This document shows, in pieces, positions 11,817 through 24,149 of a stretch of 64,000 bases of DNA. The translations under genes and the position numbers were made by a program. The stretch comes from Sipunculus nudus (Eukaryota; Annelida; Sipuncula; Golfingiida; Sipunculidae): positions 22,593,839 to 22,657,838 of the forward strand of contig CM049316.1 in assembly GCA_026874595.1 (NCBI GenBank), given 5' to 3'. A model generated the notes under the pieces. It searched no databases and was not told where the DNA came from. It was given only the letters and a program-made list of their open reading frames with translations. The first letter of the stretch is position 1; every line of letters begins with the position of its first letter.

Positions 11817-12710
11817 GGTCCCGCTTGAAAAAGCGGATGCCTTAAATAGTAATCACCCTGTCCGTCCGTTCGTCCACAAATTCGTTTCCGGATGGTAACT
11901 CCAATTTGGATGAACATATGGATTTCAATCTTGACTTATATATGGCCCACCACCAAAGCAAGAACCCTTTCGATTATGGGTCATGATGTAAAGGTCACTG
12001 TCACAGGACCCACACGTTTAAAAAGTTTGTGGATTCTTTTTAAGTCAAACGTCCTATGTAAGACCTCCCGCCTTGCACATATACCTCCGCTGTCAATAGG
12101 GTAAGATCAGAATAGATCTTGGAGTCACAAGGTCAAAGGTCAAGGTCACGAGCCATCTGTCTACAAATTTGTTTCTGGATGATTATCCAATTAATTTGAA
12201 TTGACATATGGATTTCAAACTTGATTTACTTATGGTCCAACAACAAATGTAAGAACCATTTTCATTTTGGGTCTAGAGGTCACAAGTGAAGGTCACAGTA
12301 CCCACACCTTTAAAAAAGATTGTGGAGGCATTGTAAATGTTTCATCCAAAATCTCTAACTTTTGGATTACCTAACAGTAACAATAGGGGATATTGATTTC
12401 GCCATCACAAGTCCAAATCTCAAGGTCCCAGGACCATTCTTGCCGATTTATATGCTGACCCGGCGTAAAGTTTAATTCACCTGATGTAATTATGCCTCTG
12501 TTGTTTGGGATTCACCTTCATACACGACTATCACTCAGTCAACCCTTAACATCTTGTTCAAATGTGTAAATACTGTTTTGTGTTAGTTTTGTGTTAGTTC
12601 CCTCTGTCTCTGCATGTAATAATGTCCTTTATTATATTATTATATATTTTTTCAAGCATCATTCAGCAAGCACTGAAAGTATACCCGCCTTTTGCGGGCT
12701 CTTCCTGACC
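11817..12710. mobile_element. Family B hairpin-ended tandem-repeat element, copy 1
   Basis: Starts with a perfect hairpin CCGCTTGAAAAAGCGG (11821-11836), then AATAGTAATCACCCTGTCCG and CCGTTCGTCC. The body holds about two ~290-bp tandem units: GGATGGTAACTCCAATTTGG at 11890 and GGATGATTATCCAATTAATT at 12177. Each contains AAGGTCA-type blocks. It ends near CCCGCCTTTTGCGGG (12684-12698), which shares the CCCGC core of the first hairpin in inverse. No protein is encoded. Layout matches families A and C in this window and suggests a non-autonomous Helentron/HINE-like element; that is inference. Confidence 0.6.
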
Positions 12711-13378
12711 TGTCAGTATTCTAGTTTATTGTTGTCAAAATAAAGTCGATATTCTGGATTTCCTATAAATAAATTAAAATCCATTTCTTTCATTCAAAAT
12801 GGCTATATTGAGCACTAAAATATAAAGAATGTGGCGAATTAATTACAGTCACCTGTCATCGGATCAATGTGCCCTTATTTGTTTGTCACCCTCTAGATTA
12901 ACGAGTTTGTATTTGACACCAGCGATGCACCCAAAATCGATCATTTGGCCTAGAAGTGAACTATTGTGCAGGAAAGTATAAACAAGCTGATAGATCAAAG
13001 AATCCATCAACGCGTAGAACAATAGATATTAGCTCACCATGTCATCCAACATCGGCTGCGCCTCCGAACATGACTCGAAAAACTTCATTATATATAGACA
13101 GCTGCAGTAGTAGTCAATGCACTGTACATATACAGATTGAATGGCAGAGGAGCAAGTGACTGTCTATAGCAACGGCCCCAGCAAAGATGTAAAGGGGTAA
13201 TGTGGCAGCGCTTTCTGGGAATCATTGAACACCACCGGCCCCATCACGGTCACCAACACAAAATTATTGATTTACTACAAGTGTTTCATTTTTGTTTCAG
13301 CATTTTTGTACAAGTAACAGTGACAATGTGAGTAATAATAGAAGGAAGTTATGTATACCTGAACCAGTGATTCATTCA

Positions 13379-13380
<2 letters not shown>
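12711..13380. other. Upstream of the CAP gene, no exon recognised
   Basis: The missing 5' exon(s) of the CAP gene would be expected here or further left. No segment encoding a signal peptide or the first CAP helix could be identified. A + frame at 12956-13159 has no recognisable similarity. Confidence 0.4.

Positions 13381-13420
<40 letters not shown>
13381..13420. repeat. (GA)n microsatellite
   Basis: Uninterrupted GA dinucleotide tract. Confidence 0.95.
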
Positions 13421-13423
<3 letters not shown>

Positions 13424-14304
13424 GTGGGGTTCTGTTTAATCTTATGTGACAGCGTCCCTGTAGGCCACGGGGCGTTTTAAAAAAATGACGCAAATATTTG
13501 CAAACCTCATTGAGCCTAACATTGCGGGTACTATTGTATGTCAGCACCCCTTTATTCCGCCACTGTAAAATTAGTGGTAAAAAATAGACGTTGCAGTTAA
13601 AGAAGTTGTAGTAATAGTGACAGTGGTATTATTGTTATTTTGGTGAAAAAAAGGTATGAGGGCTCGTTGAATTTCCCTGGGTACTGACGTCACCTGTAAA
13701 ATAACATCAGATGCAGAAAGATTATACCAAGACATTCGCAGTATCGAATGTTCATTTCAGCAATATCCATCATGCATTAAAACTCTAATATTATATTTTT
13801 AACTTGTTATTTAGAAATGTATATATATAAAGCATGAACATTATGTCAAGATTACCTACAATGATTATCTAATGCGTCATTTAATGTATGTCATTTGTAA
13901 CGATTATTGTATACTTAATATGATGCCAAGGGTCCTCGCTGTATCAACGCAAAGTTCGCCCTCATGTGCAGCGCCTTTTAGGTTTCATTGACCCATGACA
14001 GAATCCTTATAAATACACGTTTTATACCAAAGGTCCTCCCTGAGCCGAGGGTTTTCGCTGTGAAGGTATATACTTGAATATATATTGAAGTTTATAGTAG
14101 TATAGTATTCAGTTAATTTAGAATAGGATGTAAACTAGCAGTTACATATGATGCATACATTTACTATATAGATCCCGGGTCTTTGTTTCTAACTTTTTAT
14201 CCTTTCTATTAACAAATAAGACATGACCACAAAACACCGGGCAAATATTTAGACATCGTCTATGTTTTATAGCTTTCCAGCATTTTCTTATGCTTTGTTT
14301 TCAG

Positions 14305-15661
14305 CAATGGAACTCATACCTGGCGGACATGGCTCAGGAGTGGGCGCAGAATTGTTCCTTCGCGCATGGGCAGCCGTCACGTGACAACAACACCATGCCG
14401 TACAGCTCCCTCAGACAAAACCTCTTCATGACAACTGGGACATTTAATGTAGAAAACGCTACACAAGTTTGGTTTGATGAGAAGAAAGACTATAATTTTG
14501 ACACTGGTACCTGCGCCGCTGGAAAAGCTTGTGGCCACTACACACAGGTACGGGCAAAGAATCAAATAAGGTAGAACTGCTCGGTTAGCCATTAAAATTG
14601 CCATCCTAAGGCCAAAATAAAAAAAAAAGGTATGGTTCTCAGGCACTTTTTTTTCAGAAATCAATGCGGGCGGGCGCTTTTATTATTTTAAATTTTTTGG
14701 TATGTTTCGAAAAAAATGTCAAATGATAAGGGAAAAGCATGAAAATAACAGTTTTATTTTGCTAAATAAGTAAAAGCACTACAAAACAAAGGGAATTGTA
14801 TGGTTTTATCTTCTTGAAAGAAATGTCGGAGCGGCAGCAGCTCAAAATTGGAAAGTTTGATTGAAAATCAAAATAAAAATTTTTGATGCGGGGGTTTAAA
14901 ATTGATGCGGGCGGTGCCTGAGAACCATACCTTTAATTTTTTTTGGCCTAATATAATTTGCTTTTAAGGGCGCGGTCACCGGCAGATCGTTTTGTCTGAT
15001 TCTGCTTGAAAGATACGGGTCTAGCTGCCAACATACTCTCTTCAGTCACAGATAGATTCTCACATTGTCTTCACCCAGAATATACTTATATTTCCGTACC
15101 CTTGACCTGCTTATTATTAACTGACGATAAAGATATGGAACCTACTCATGGGGGCTGCCATCTTGTCTACACACTAAAACCAAGATACAACAATACGCCG
15201 TTAATGTGCATAATTCAGGCATCAAATCGGCCTTTTAAATCAAGGTGACATGTTGCACAGTATGGTGTTCTCGGGACGTAATATCTCTTTCATCAAACGC
15301 CTATTAATTATTGTACCGTCACAAATTATGTATCATTTTAAAGGTCTTGAGTTTTAATTTCGAATTTTGACTGTTACAAAGTTTACAGATTAATTTTATG
15401 GTAGTACGAATTAGCTCAATACACGAAACATATGCTGATTTTTCTTGTTATCATGTGTCTTAGCCCTTTATTCATCAAGCTTTAACTTCTTATATGGATA
15501 AAGGGGCGTTCACACCTATCTGTTTTTATCCTTCCGCACCCGCACCAACTTCCGTCATCCGCCATCCATTGTCTCTGTTCACACCTATCCGCGCTTTTTC
15601 CGTCCGCACCCGCACTCATCACCTTTGTTTTTTATTAAATACACTATTATCTTTCGTGTAT

Positions 15662-15719
<58 letters not shown>

Positions 15720-15905
15720 TATTAATTCGTATCTAATCTAATAACAAAAAATGTATTACCATGAACCCTCTTAAACTTGAATTTGACCAAACTCGTGTAA
15801 TTAAGGTTTAGAACTGTGATTCATTCTGAAACCCCCGTTTCCACAAGGGCGCTTAAATTATTCTCCATACATTATGTTTAAAATATATATTATTATTATT
15901 ATTAT

Positions 15906-15965
<60 letters not shown>

Positions 15966-16549
15966 CTTTATACGCGCAAGTTCCAACTTTTCAAAGTGAA
16001 AAAGTGACGTATTATATTACGTCATAGTATGGAATCCCGTCCGCACCCTTTGTCCGCTTCCGTCGTGAATCAGGGGCGTTCACACCTGTCTGTTTTTTTT
16101 CCTTCCGCACCCGCTTCCGTCATCCGTCAAATTCGAGTTAGTTAAAATTACATTGGGCATTCACACCTATCACACCGTCCGCACAAATCGGTCTTGAACC
16201 GATTCACGACGGAAACGGACGACGGGTGCGGACGGGAATCCATATTATGACGTCATATAATAGGGGATATTCTGGAATGTGCTTGTGTCCTCCCCTTGAT
16301 AGAAAATGACAAAAGCGGTTTATTTTCACTATGAAAATTTGGAACTTGCGCGTGCCTCAATCCCGCTCGGGGAAAGCTTTAATTATTAATTGATATAATT
16401 CAAGCAATGTTATAAATAGAATCATATAAATCACCAAAGGAGCGGGGGCGGGGTAATTTGGAATAAAGACTGATAAGTAAAGACTGAATATAATATAAAT
16501 TTACTAGTAAGCCCACGAAAAATAAAATATAGCCTATTATATAAAGTAG

Positions 16550-16615
<66 letters not shown>

Positions 16616-19137
16616 ATAATGTTTGCATGGAGAATAATTTAAGCGTGCTGTCTACAAAAAATGTCTAATGACACAAAGATGTTATGTGTCATTGTCATGA
16701 ATCATGATGAATTTGAGAGTAAAACATTTGATAATCCTCATTATACAGTATGATTCCTTATCATATAGGATGATTGTTTTGTTCATGTTCATATACAGGT
16801 GGTTTGGGCTTCCAGTTGGGAGGTGGGATGTGGAATGCACCAGTGTACTACACTGACAGACCCCGACAACAGCAAAACCTACAGTAACGCTACTTACCTC
16901 GTGTGTAATTACGGCCCACCGTAAGTGTGAATAACACATTACAGCGTCATGCCATCATTACTACAGGGGAAATTTTTGCGAAAGCTTTTGGGAAATCTAT
17001 ATGAGAGATCTATCACTTGCCCGAGGTTCTGTTTTCTCAATGCTAACAGAATATGATTTATATTATGTATACCAATATACGAATATGTTTGTTTATGTTG
17101 CTGCTAACTAAAATGAAATTTCCGTTCAAGATGTGTGAATAATCATATTATAATTTAGTAAAATTCAACGGGAAGAGTTTGGGGATATTTATAAGAAATG
17201 CTGCATGTGAAATTTGAATTATATTACACCATGGAGTTATCAAAAATAAGCATATATAGTTAAAATATGTTTATTCTCTCCAGTGGGAACTACGCTGGAC
17301 AGAAACCATATCAGAAAGGCGACGTGTGCACAAAATGTTCTTCTGGAGAAGGCTGGTGTTTCGCAAACCAGTGTCGTATGTTTTGCGGTCAAATATTTAA
17401 TCATTAATCAACACAACTTTGTTAATAGTTAAATAAATAAAATTTAATTTTATATTCTTCCCGCAAAGGTGTATTTTATCAGTATTAATACAGATAATTA
17501 TTTATTTTCGAGTTAATTCATAAAACTGCATGGTATGCATAGACATATGTTTATATGTACCATGTATCAGAATTTATCGGGCAGAATAACAATATAAAAT
17601 GTTTTATTTAACCAGAAATAAATCGAAACTTGTTGCCTATTTGAAAACCACTCTAGCTTTGCAAAATGTGTAAAATTGGAATAAAGCTGTGATAGTTGTC
17701 AGGTTCATCTTTCATTAATTATAAAACGAACAATGAGTAAACTGTTCAGTTGTGATAATCTGTAAGAATATTGTGTTTTATTATGCAGGATCTAATTGCA
17801 CTGGAAGCGGAGTAATTTGTCGTAAGTTCGCAGTATTAAATACACTAACAAATCCATATTTGCACATTGTGTATCAAGTGTGTGAACTTTGTGTCACGAG
17901 TTATTCATCATTATGGGTAAATGCCGCTCGTGCATCCTTTGGCATGTTGTTTATTTCGCTCCAGTAAAGACTTTTACCAGACACGGCATCGCTGATGTTG
18001 AGTTTCTCATGCTTAAGAGATTTGATAATCATTTATAGGATGTATCATCAACCAAAGGGAGTTAGGCAATTTCGAGTTTTGTTCTGCTTAAAGACATAAA
18101 ACCGTCTGAATTAATGTAGAGTTAGTGTAGAGGAAGTCGTCTTCATAAAATATCCGAATATGTGTCAGCTTGTAGGAAAAGCGTATACTTAAATCAGTGT
18201 TGCCACGAAATTGTCACTTGTTGTGACGTTTATATATGTCACTGTTACTCTACGGTGTTTACTCGAGTGGTCCTTCAAGAGGTCAATTAATTTATTTCTA
18301 TTTATTTATTTATTTTTTGATACACGCATTTCTTTGTCATGTGGTAAATCTGTTTCTGTATCTTGACATGAAAGTTTAATAATTCCGTTTGCTCTTTATC
18401 GCACACAGAGTGTAAGGCCAGTTGTGGATCTTGCGGAGTAAGGTCAGAAGGAAACTGCACATGTGCCTGCAAAGCCGGCTGGATGGGACCTGATTGCGGC
18501 AGTAAGTGATAATAGTTATAATGTCCCGCTCAGTAAAAAAATTTACACATTTTTAGCTTATAATTAGTAAGAGTTCTGCCAAAAGGTCACTTGGTTATGT
18601 TTGCGTATACTGTTTCTATTTAATTCTTCTTTTTCGCTAAGCGGTTCACTGTATTGGTATATATAATACTCAGTATCATTACCGCATTATCTTTGCTCTA
18701 AAAGCATACCAGAATGGCACTCACGAACCCTGGCCCCGTCCTGGCCCTAGTCTTATTTTCCCTTTTATATAAATCACCCCTGCACTAGTTCAGAGTATAA
18801 TATTTCAAACCTTGTGAGGACTTTTTCGACAAAGGTCTTTCCTATTGTGATCCTAGCAACGCTGGAAATATGTGCACTGTTTTTTTTTAGGTCAAATATC
18901 CCGGTCGGATAGACTGATCTGATCATTCATGTTTTATAGGATCATACCTGTCTACAATACGATACACTTTGTTTATCTGATTTTTGGCTGGTGTCTTCAA
19001 AGAGGCTTGTGGCTGCATTAAAAAGATTATCTTGTTATTCTTCACTCAGTTTGCTTTACAGCTTAGAGCATTTCTCTGGTAGGTTCAGAGTTGCCCGGAA
19101 ACGATGATATACAGATGTATGGACTTGTATATACACG

Positions 19138-19189
<52 letters not shown>

Positions 19190-22100
19190 CCCTCTTGAGT
19201 AAGCGGTTGCCCTATAGTAATCATCCTGTCTGTGTGTCTGCCTGTTCGTCTCTGTACGTTGGTCATTATGTTTTCCTGGTGATAACTCCAGTTTGGATTG
19301 ACATACGGATTTCAAACTTGACATATATATGATCTTCCACTATCGCAAGAACTCTGTAGATTTTTTGGGGGTTATGAGGTCAAAGGTCAAGGTCATCCAA
19401 CCCACTTATTTAGAAAGATTGTGGATGCATTTATTGCCAAACTTTTCATCCAAAACCTTCAATCCTTCACATATGGCTTACCAGCGAATAGGGGAAGATT
19501 AATATTGGGGTCACAATTAAAGATTTAAGGTCCAAGTCACAGGGGCCATCGGTCTGCATATTTGTTTCCGGATGATAACTTCAGTTTGGAATGACATATT
19601 GGTTTCAAACATGACTTTTAAAATTTGACCCACAAACAATGTATGACCCCTATTGATTTTTGGGGCAAAGGTCAAGGTCACAGGACCAACTTATTTTTAA
19701 AGATTGTGGATGCAGTTTAAGCCAAATTTGTCTTCTCAAACCTTCCCTTTAACACATATAGGTGACCTGCAATTAGGAGATGAACCTGGTTGATTTTAGT
19801 GTCACTAGTTCAAAGGTCAGGGTCACAGTGGGCATCTTTCCATATATTTGTTTCTGAGTGATAACTCCATTTTTTTCGGATAAGAATTTAGGGGATTCAA
19901 ACTTGATTTATAAATGAACCAACAATAAAGTAAGAACCCTTTTTATTTTGGAGTCATGAGGTAATAGGTCAAGGTTACAGGGCAGTAGGCATCATTCAGT
20001 ATTATGTCAAATTACAGTCTGATTCAGGATTTTGGCTGGACCACATCGTGTTCAGGGTTTCGGCAGGTCAAATTTCTGATTGGAATTTGGTCTGGACGTT
20101 ATAAAAATATTCTTATAATCAATTTCAGCTGAGCGCCGTGACCCACAGGTCTCTTGTCTTTAGCTCACCTGACTGAAAGTCATCTGAGCTATAGTAATCA
20201 CTCTTTGCCTGTCGTCCGTTTAGCTGTCCGTCTGTCCGTCCGTCCGCCCGTCCGTTAACAAGGCACAAATCGCAACCGCTGAACCTATAATCTTTTAACT
20301 TGACATCCAGACAGGTCCATAAAAATCTCCTTGGAAAACTTTGGACCTCCAAGTAAAACCCCATCTGTTAACAGGGTACAAATCATAACCACTGGACCTT
20401 GAATCTCCTTACTTGATATCTATAGGCAGGTCCACAATAAATCTCCGTATAAACCGGAAATTAGGTCTCTGTTATCCATTTAATCTAAGCTATGGGCTCA
20501 GAAATTACCCCCAAAGATTAATTGAAAATTTGATACAAAAGCTCCTGTATCTGAACAACTAACGCATTGAACACCATGATTCTTGGCATGCATATTCATC
20601 ATGGAGTGTTTCATCAGTTCCTGCAGAATGGAGGCGCCACTTGGATTTTTTTTTTAATTTTACGCATTTTTTTCTCTATTTTTGAGACCTTCAAAGATGC
20701 AGTTGTCTGTTTACAGGGTACAAATTGTAACTATTCACCCTAAAATCTTGTAATATAACATCCAGTTAGGTCCATGAAAAATCACCTTGGAAACCAATAA
20801 TCAGGTCTCTGTTTCTTTGCATGCACTTTTATCATGGAACTTTTATCAGACTGGTTTGCCCCACCAAGATTTTTTTCAAAACTTTTATGCATTTTCTTAA
20901 TATTTTTATTTTTGAAACCTTGAAAGATACGTTCGATCCTTCACATGGCACATTTCGTTACCATTGCACCTAGAATCTCCTTGGAAATTACGTCTCTGTT
21001 ACCCATATCCTCTGACCTTATATGCTTCAGCTGAATTTGATTACCAACTACAAACTTTGACATTCAGATAAAAAAAAATTCCTTTTTATGAATGTCTTCC
21101 TAGTCAGCTGATCGTCATGACCCCTGGTTCACTTGTTTTTCTAAAGTCGTTCAATCTTTGAGCCGGTAATAATGATATTTTGTTCATTACTTATGACACA
21201 AAAGGGTTGGACTAAAGTGAGCAGCAAATCTTTAGGTAACAGATAACTAGTTATGTGGTTTTAAAGAAGAGAAACAAGTACAGCCGCCTTGCCAATATTC
21301 AAACATAATTCCATTCAGTCTTACCTGCCCAATTGTCAACATGCATATGTCACGGCTCAGTGACCAGGATCCACATCCGGGTACACGGTACATTACACGG
21401 CACACACATTCGGGCCTTGCACCTAGCAGCAGCACGTGTTTTATTTTTTTGCACATAGTTAAGATGGGGAAAAAGAAGGACCAAGAAGCAAAAGCAAATG
21501 ATTTTTCAGAGGAAATGAAGGCAAGAAACTTCAGTGAACAGACTATTAAGAAACTTCTGTCAAATGGTTTTGAATCAATTGAACTTTTAAAATTAATGTG
21601 TGAGAATAGAGGCGTCATTGAAGACTCAGGTCTCACGTTAGCCCAAAAATTGTTGTTATCGAAATACCTGGATGAGTGGGCCCAGGGTGATAACAGGAAA
21701 GCAGGGGACAAAACTCCACTGAAAGGTACGCCTAACATACAGCAAGAAGTTAATCTCACAGACTTCCTACAATCATTGAATGTCATCATTGAATGTCGAC
21801 TGATTAAAACTACGTTTTGTAATGCCAATTCAAGGCACAATTTAAGCTCGGATGAGTGAAAGTCATCTAATAATAGTAATATATAAGAAATGGTCTTCGT
21901 CCGTCTTCTGTCCTGCCGATAATTTAACCTGGTAATTTTTGTCCCTTTAAGGACTGCAATGACCATTATGCACTTTGCATTTGTAGCGCTCTTCATAAAT
22001 AATACTAAGAACGCAGAATTAGAATTTCAGTAGCATGAATTGTTAAAACTTTTCAAAGTTGTAGTATGTAGATATGAGTTATGGTGATGAGACACGCTTG

Positions 22101-24149
22101 ATTGTATATAATATTTATAATTAACGTATTTAATACAGCCCAATGCGTGGACACAGATGCCAAGTGCGGTGCCAACCCAGGATGGCCGGCGTCCATGTGC
22201 AGCTCTCAGTCGTTCATCCGGGTGAAATGTCCCGCCATGTGTGGAATATGTGGTGAGTATACAAGTACAATACTGCTCCGCGCATGACCGGAAACTTAAA
22301 GTCAGCTGAAGGCCTGCCAAATCAATTCTTATAAAGAGTCACTCTTTTTAAGACTTACTGAAAATGACGCTAATTACTCTTTTTTCACTCGGTTCTTAGC
22401 AGCACTCTATTTTAATTTTTTAATGTTTTATTTATTTTTTTTTTTCAATAAAAAAAATGATATATTCTGCTATAACAGTTTAGTTAGAACAAGAATTGGA
22501 CACATCGCAATTTTTGTGTGTGCAAATATCCAGCATGTGTCACAACGTGTGGACAATGTCCTGTCTTAATGCAGGGGGATGTGCAATGTATGTTTCAGAC
22601 TATTGCAGGGATATTTATACACATACTTAAAGTATGTGAAGCACATCTTTATTCATTTTGTGATAAAAAAATGATAACAGAGTGGGGAATAATTTTTCTC
22701 TTTTTCACTCGTTATTTCAAAGAAGGCTACTCTTTTTTACGCGAACACTTACTCTTATTTCTGTCATTCTTAATCACTTTTGGCAGGTCTGAGATCATTA
22801 TCTGTTGTAGAATTGAACATTATGATATCTGGCTTACTCTGGGCACGTATTAATGAACTGTATCCCTTTCACACCGAGCCTACGAAGAGTTGCTTATTGC
22901 GTACCGAGTACGCCGTAAATAAGCTGCGTACTGATGAAAACATGTCGCTACGCGCAAGATCGGCGTAGTCCATGCGTAGGTTATGCATTGGCTGGCTACG
23001 ATGGCCTATTTCGTCGGACTGGCGTAGGGTAGTGTTGCGAAGACACGTAAAAACTGCGTACTTGGTGCTTCGAGTGCTCTACGCCGAAAGTACATACGCG
23101 AGAAAAAATAAACAGGTTTTTTTTTTGCATCTATCTTGCGTACCCCTTTGCGTCCCTCGGCGTATTGCCACGTAGGCCGGCGTAGGCATAGCGTAGGGCA
23201 GTGTAAGCTCGGTGTAGTCGGTACGCCGCACTACGCAACTCTATGTAGGCTTGGTATGAAATAGGCTTAAGGAAAGTTCTTATTATGTTTTTTTGACGGA
23301 TCTTTGAGTTTAATTATCTGTAACTTGTTAGTCAGACCAGTGCACATGCACACTGAATACTGCGATCGGAGGTGGTTGATTGCGCATGTGCAAAAGTTGA
23401 AAAGTCACTAATTATTGTTAGTGAGAGCATGTGAAGCAAGACCATCTTTTTTGTCGTTTTCAAAACTTGTTTGATTTGCCACCAGGCGTCTATGTTTTTT
23501 TTAACACGTGCGCCCCATTTTCCCCCGCCCGGAGGTTGCAAATAGTCCAATTCTATCTAGACTGTTGTCATGACTTGTCCTTCATGAATATTAATACAAT
23601 TACGTTCGGTACAGCTTTTCATAGCATCTTAATATTCAAATAAAGGTGCAAGATGTAGGTGGTTAACAAATGTACATACTATCTATCCTCAAAATGGGAT
23701 TTTTTTCGGGGGGGGGGGGTCACAAAGTGAGTACATGTCCATAAAACGGAAATCCACCTCAAGGTCATGGCAGTCTAAATATGTCACATAGACAGAATCA
23801 GGCAAATAGTAAACTGATAAAAACATGAGGGAGTGGAATAAAACATTACTATTTCACTACGATATGAATAACGATAGCGCCATCCGGTAAAACCATATCA
23901 CGAAATAAAATTAAGCTTAATTCTGTTGACCTGTTTAATGACTCCATACAGAAATAATAAACTGTAATAACTTCACTGATATTTTTTAATTAAAAATGAA
24001 TTTTTTTTTCTTAATTCGCAGCTGCCGCTGATCCAAATGACCCATGTGGAGCCGCAGCGCCACCTGCCAGCTCTCCGCAACGTCTTCTTGCCATGACCGC
24101 AGGATTTCTGCTTCTGCACTATGTGGCGCCACTGTACATCAACTCATAA
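14305..24149 (+). CDS. CAP-domain protein with EGF-like and ShKT modules, 5' end missing
   Basis: Seven exons join in phase: 14305-14547, 16799-16920, 17284-17375, 17789-17821, 18409-18501, 22139-22252 and 24022-24149. All have AG/GT borders and give 274 residues plus TAA. Residues 1-153 form most of a CAP/SCP domain. Signature 1 (GHYTQVVWASS) is split by the first intron and signature 2 (YLVCNYGPPGNY) by the second. FAHG and GHYTQ supply the two pocket histidines; the usual first pocket glutamate (GEN motif) appears as Gln in LRQNLF. A 33-nt microexon follows, then an EGF-like exon (CTCACKAGWMGPDCG), a ShKT-like exon (CVDTDAKC ... CPAMCGIC), and a last exon ending in a hydrophobic stretch (residues ~254-273) suited to a GPI-anchor signal. 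The signal peptide and first CAP helix must lie in an unseen upstream exon. Predicted secreted or surface glycoprotein; ligand unknown. Introns hold many repeats. Confidence 0.85.
14607..14951. mobile_element. MITE with TTAGGCCAAAA / GGTATGGTTCTCAGGCAC termini
   Basis: Inverted ends: TAAGGCCAAAATAAA then AAGGTATGGTTCTCAGGCAC at left; GTGCCTGAGAACCATACCTT then TTTTGGCCTAA at right. Lies 60 bp after the first observed CAP exon. A diverged relative is inside borealin intron sequence at 54440-54710. Confidence 0.8.
15500..15625. repeat. Fragment of CCGCACCCGC repeat family
   Basis: Contains GGGGCGTTCACACCTATC and CCTTCCGCACCCGCACC, closely related to parts of the fold-back at 16075-16260. Confidence 0.6.
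15664..15716. repeat. (TA)n microsatellite
   Basis: Uninterrupted TA tract in the first observed CAP intron. Confidence 0.9.
15849..16649. mobile_element. Large fold-back element in CAP intron
   Basis: Outer arms (GCTTAAATTATTCTCCAT at 15851 and its complement ATGGAGAATAATTTAAGC at 16627) are each next to a long TA tract (15916-15961 and 16551-16611). Further in, GCGCAAGTTCCAA at 15975 is inverted at 16340. Then CGTCCGCACC and CCGTCGTGAATC at 16037-16072 are inverted at 16199-16240. Several nested inverted arms therefore share one centre near 16135. No coding sequence. Confidence 0.75.
19141..19185. repeat. (TA)n microsatellite
   Basis: TA tract immediately before the second family B element. 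Confidence 0.9.
19190..20005. mobile_element. Family B element, copy 2, truncated
   Basis: Opens CCCCTCTTGAGTAAGCGG then ATAGTAATCATCCTGTCTG, matching copy 1 at 11817. Units recur at about 19271, 19564 and 19850 (GTGATAACTCC / GGATGATAACTTCAG), a period near 290 bp, each with AAGGTCAAGGTCAC-type blocks. It breaks off near GGCATCATTCAGTATT, the point matching 12655 in copy 1, so the far end is missing. The hairpin is degenerate here. Confidence 0.6.
20120..20158 (-). repeat. Isolated 5' end of a family A element
   Basis: On the - strand reads ACAAGAGACCTGTGGGTCAC then GGCGCTCAGCTGA, matching the 5' end of the family A element at 27733-27757. It abuts the next family A copy. Confidence 0.6.
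20160..21137 (-). mobile_element. Family A hairpin-ended tandem-repeat element, inverted copy
   Basis: Lies on the - strand. The 3' hairpin is at 20162-20190 (arm AGCTCACCTGACT, loop GAA), followed on the + strand by ATAGTAATCACTCTTTGCCTG and a GTCCGTCTGTCCGTCCGTCC tract. The body has about three diverged units with ACCTAGAATCTCCTT-type blocks. The other end is TCAGCTGATCGTCATGACCC then CACTTGT. Same family as 27733-31267. No protein. Confidence 0.7.
21464..21859 (+). CDS. SAM-like-domain ORF inside CAP intron
   Basis: An ATG at 21464 opens a frame starting MGKKKDQEAKANDF. It continues through a compact all-helical region around residues 17-70 (KARNFSEQTIKKLLSNGFES ... GLTLAQKLLLSKYL) with the spacing of a sterile-alpha-motif-like fold. 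The stop is at 21859; an AAAG|GTACGC at 21722 could be a splice donor, after which similarity seems lost. A frame also runs upstream to 21341 but looks less coding-like. The gene is on the same strand as the CAP gene but breaks nothing in it. SAM-like ORFs of this type are often parts of repeated or mobile genes in molluscs, which is my inference. Function unknown. Confidence 0.45.
   Translation: MGKKKDQEAKANDFSEEMKARNFSEQTIKKLLSNGFESIELLKLMCENRGVIEDSGLTLAQKLLLSKYLDEWAQGDNRKAGDKTPLKGTPNIQQEVNLTDFLQSLNVIIECRLIKTTFCNANSRHNLSSDE
22309..22790. mobile_element. MITE with AGGCCTGCCAAATCA termini, copy 1
   Basis: Left end AAGGCCTGCCAAATCAATTC, right end AATCACTTTTGGCAGGTCT, inverted. Subterminal GAGTCACTCTTTTT-like blocks also invert. 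A relative is at 51365-51877. It sits between the ShKT exon and last exon of the CAP gene. Confidence 0.7.
22862..23267. mobile_element. MITE built of CGTAG-type reiterations
   Basis: Ends CCTTTCACACCGAGCCTACG / CCTACATAGAGTTGCGTAG (on complement) are inverted. The interior is a series of GCGTAGGG, GGCGTAG and CTACGCC blocks in both orientations. Short frames through it are artefacts. Confidence 0.7.

Noticed and set aside
12956-13159. Candidate 5' exon of the CAP gene
   Set aside because: The frame lacks a signal peptide, CAP helix motifs and a phase-0 donor that would join the 14305 exon.
21247-21996. Long - strand frame (249 residues) opposite the SAM-like ORF
   Set aside because: Overlaps the + strand frame fully and has no recognisable domain; the + frame has a better start and composition.
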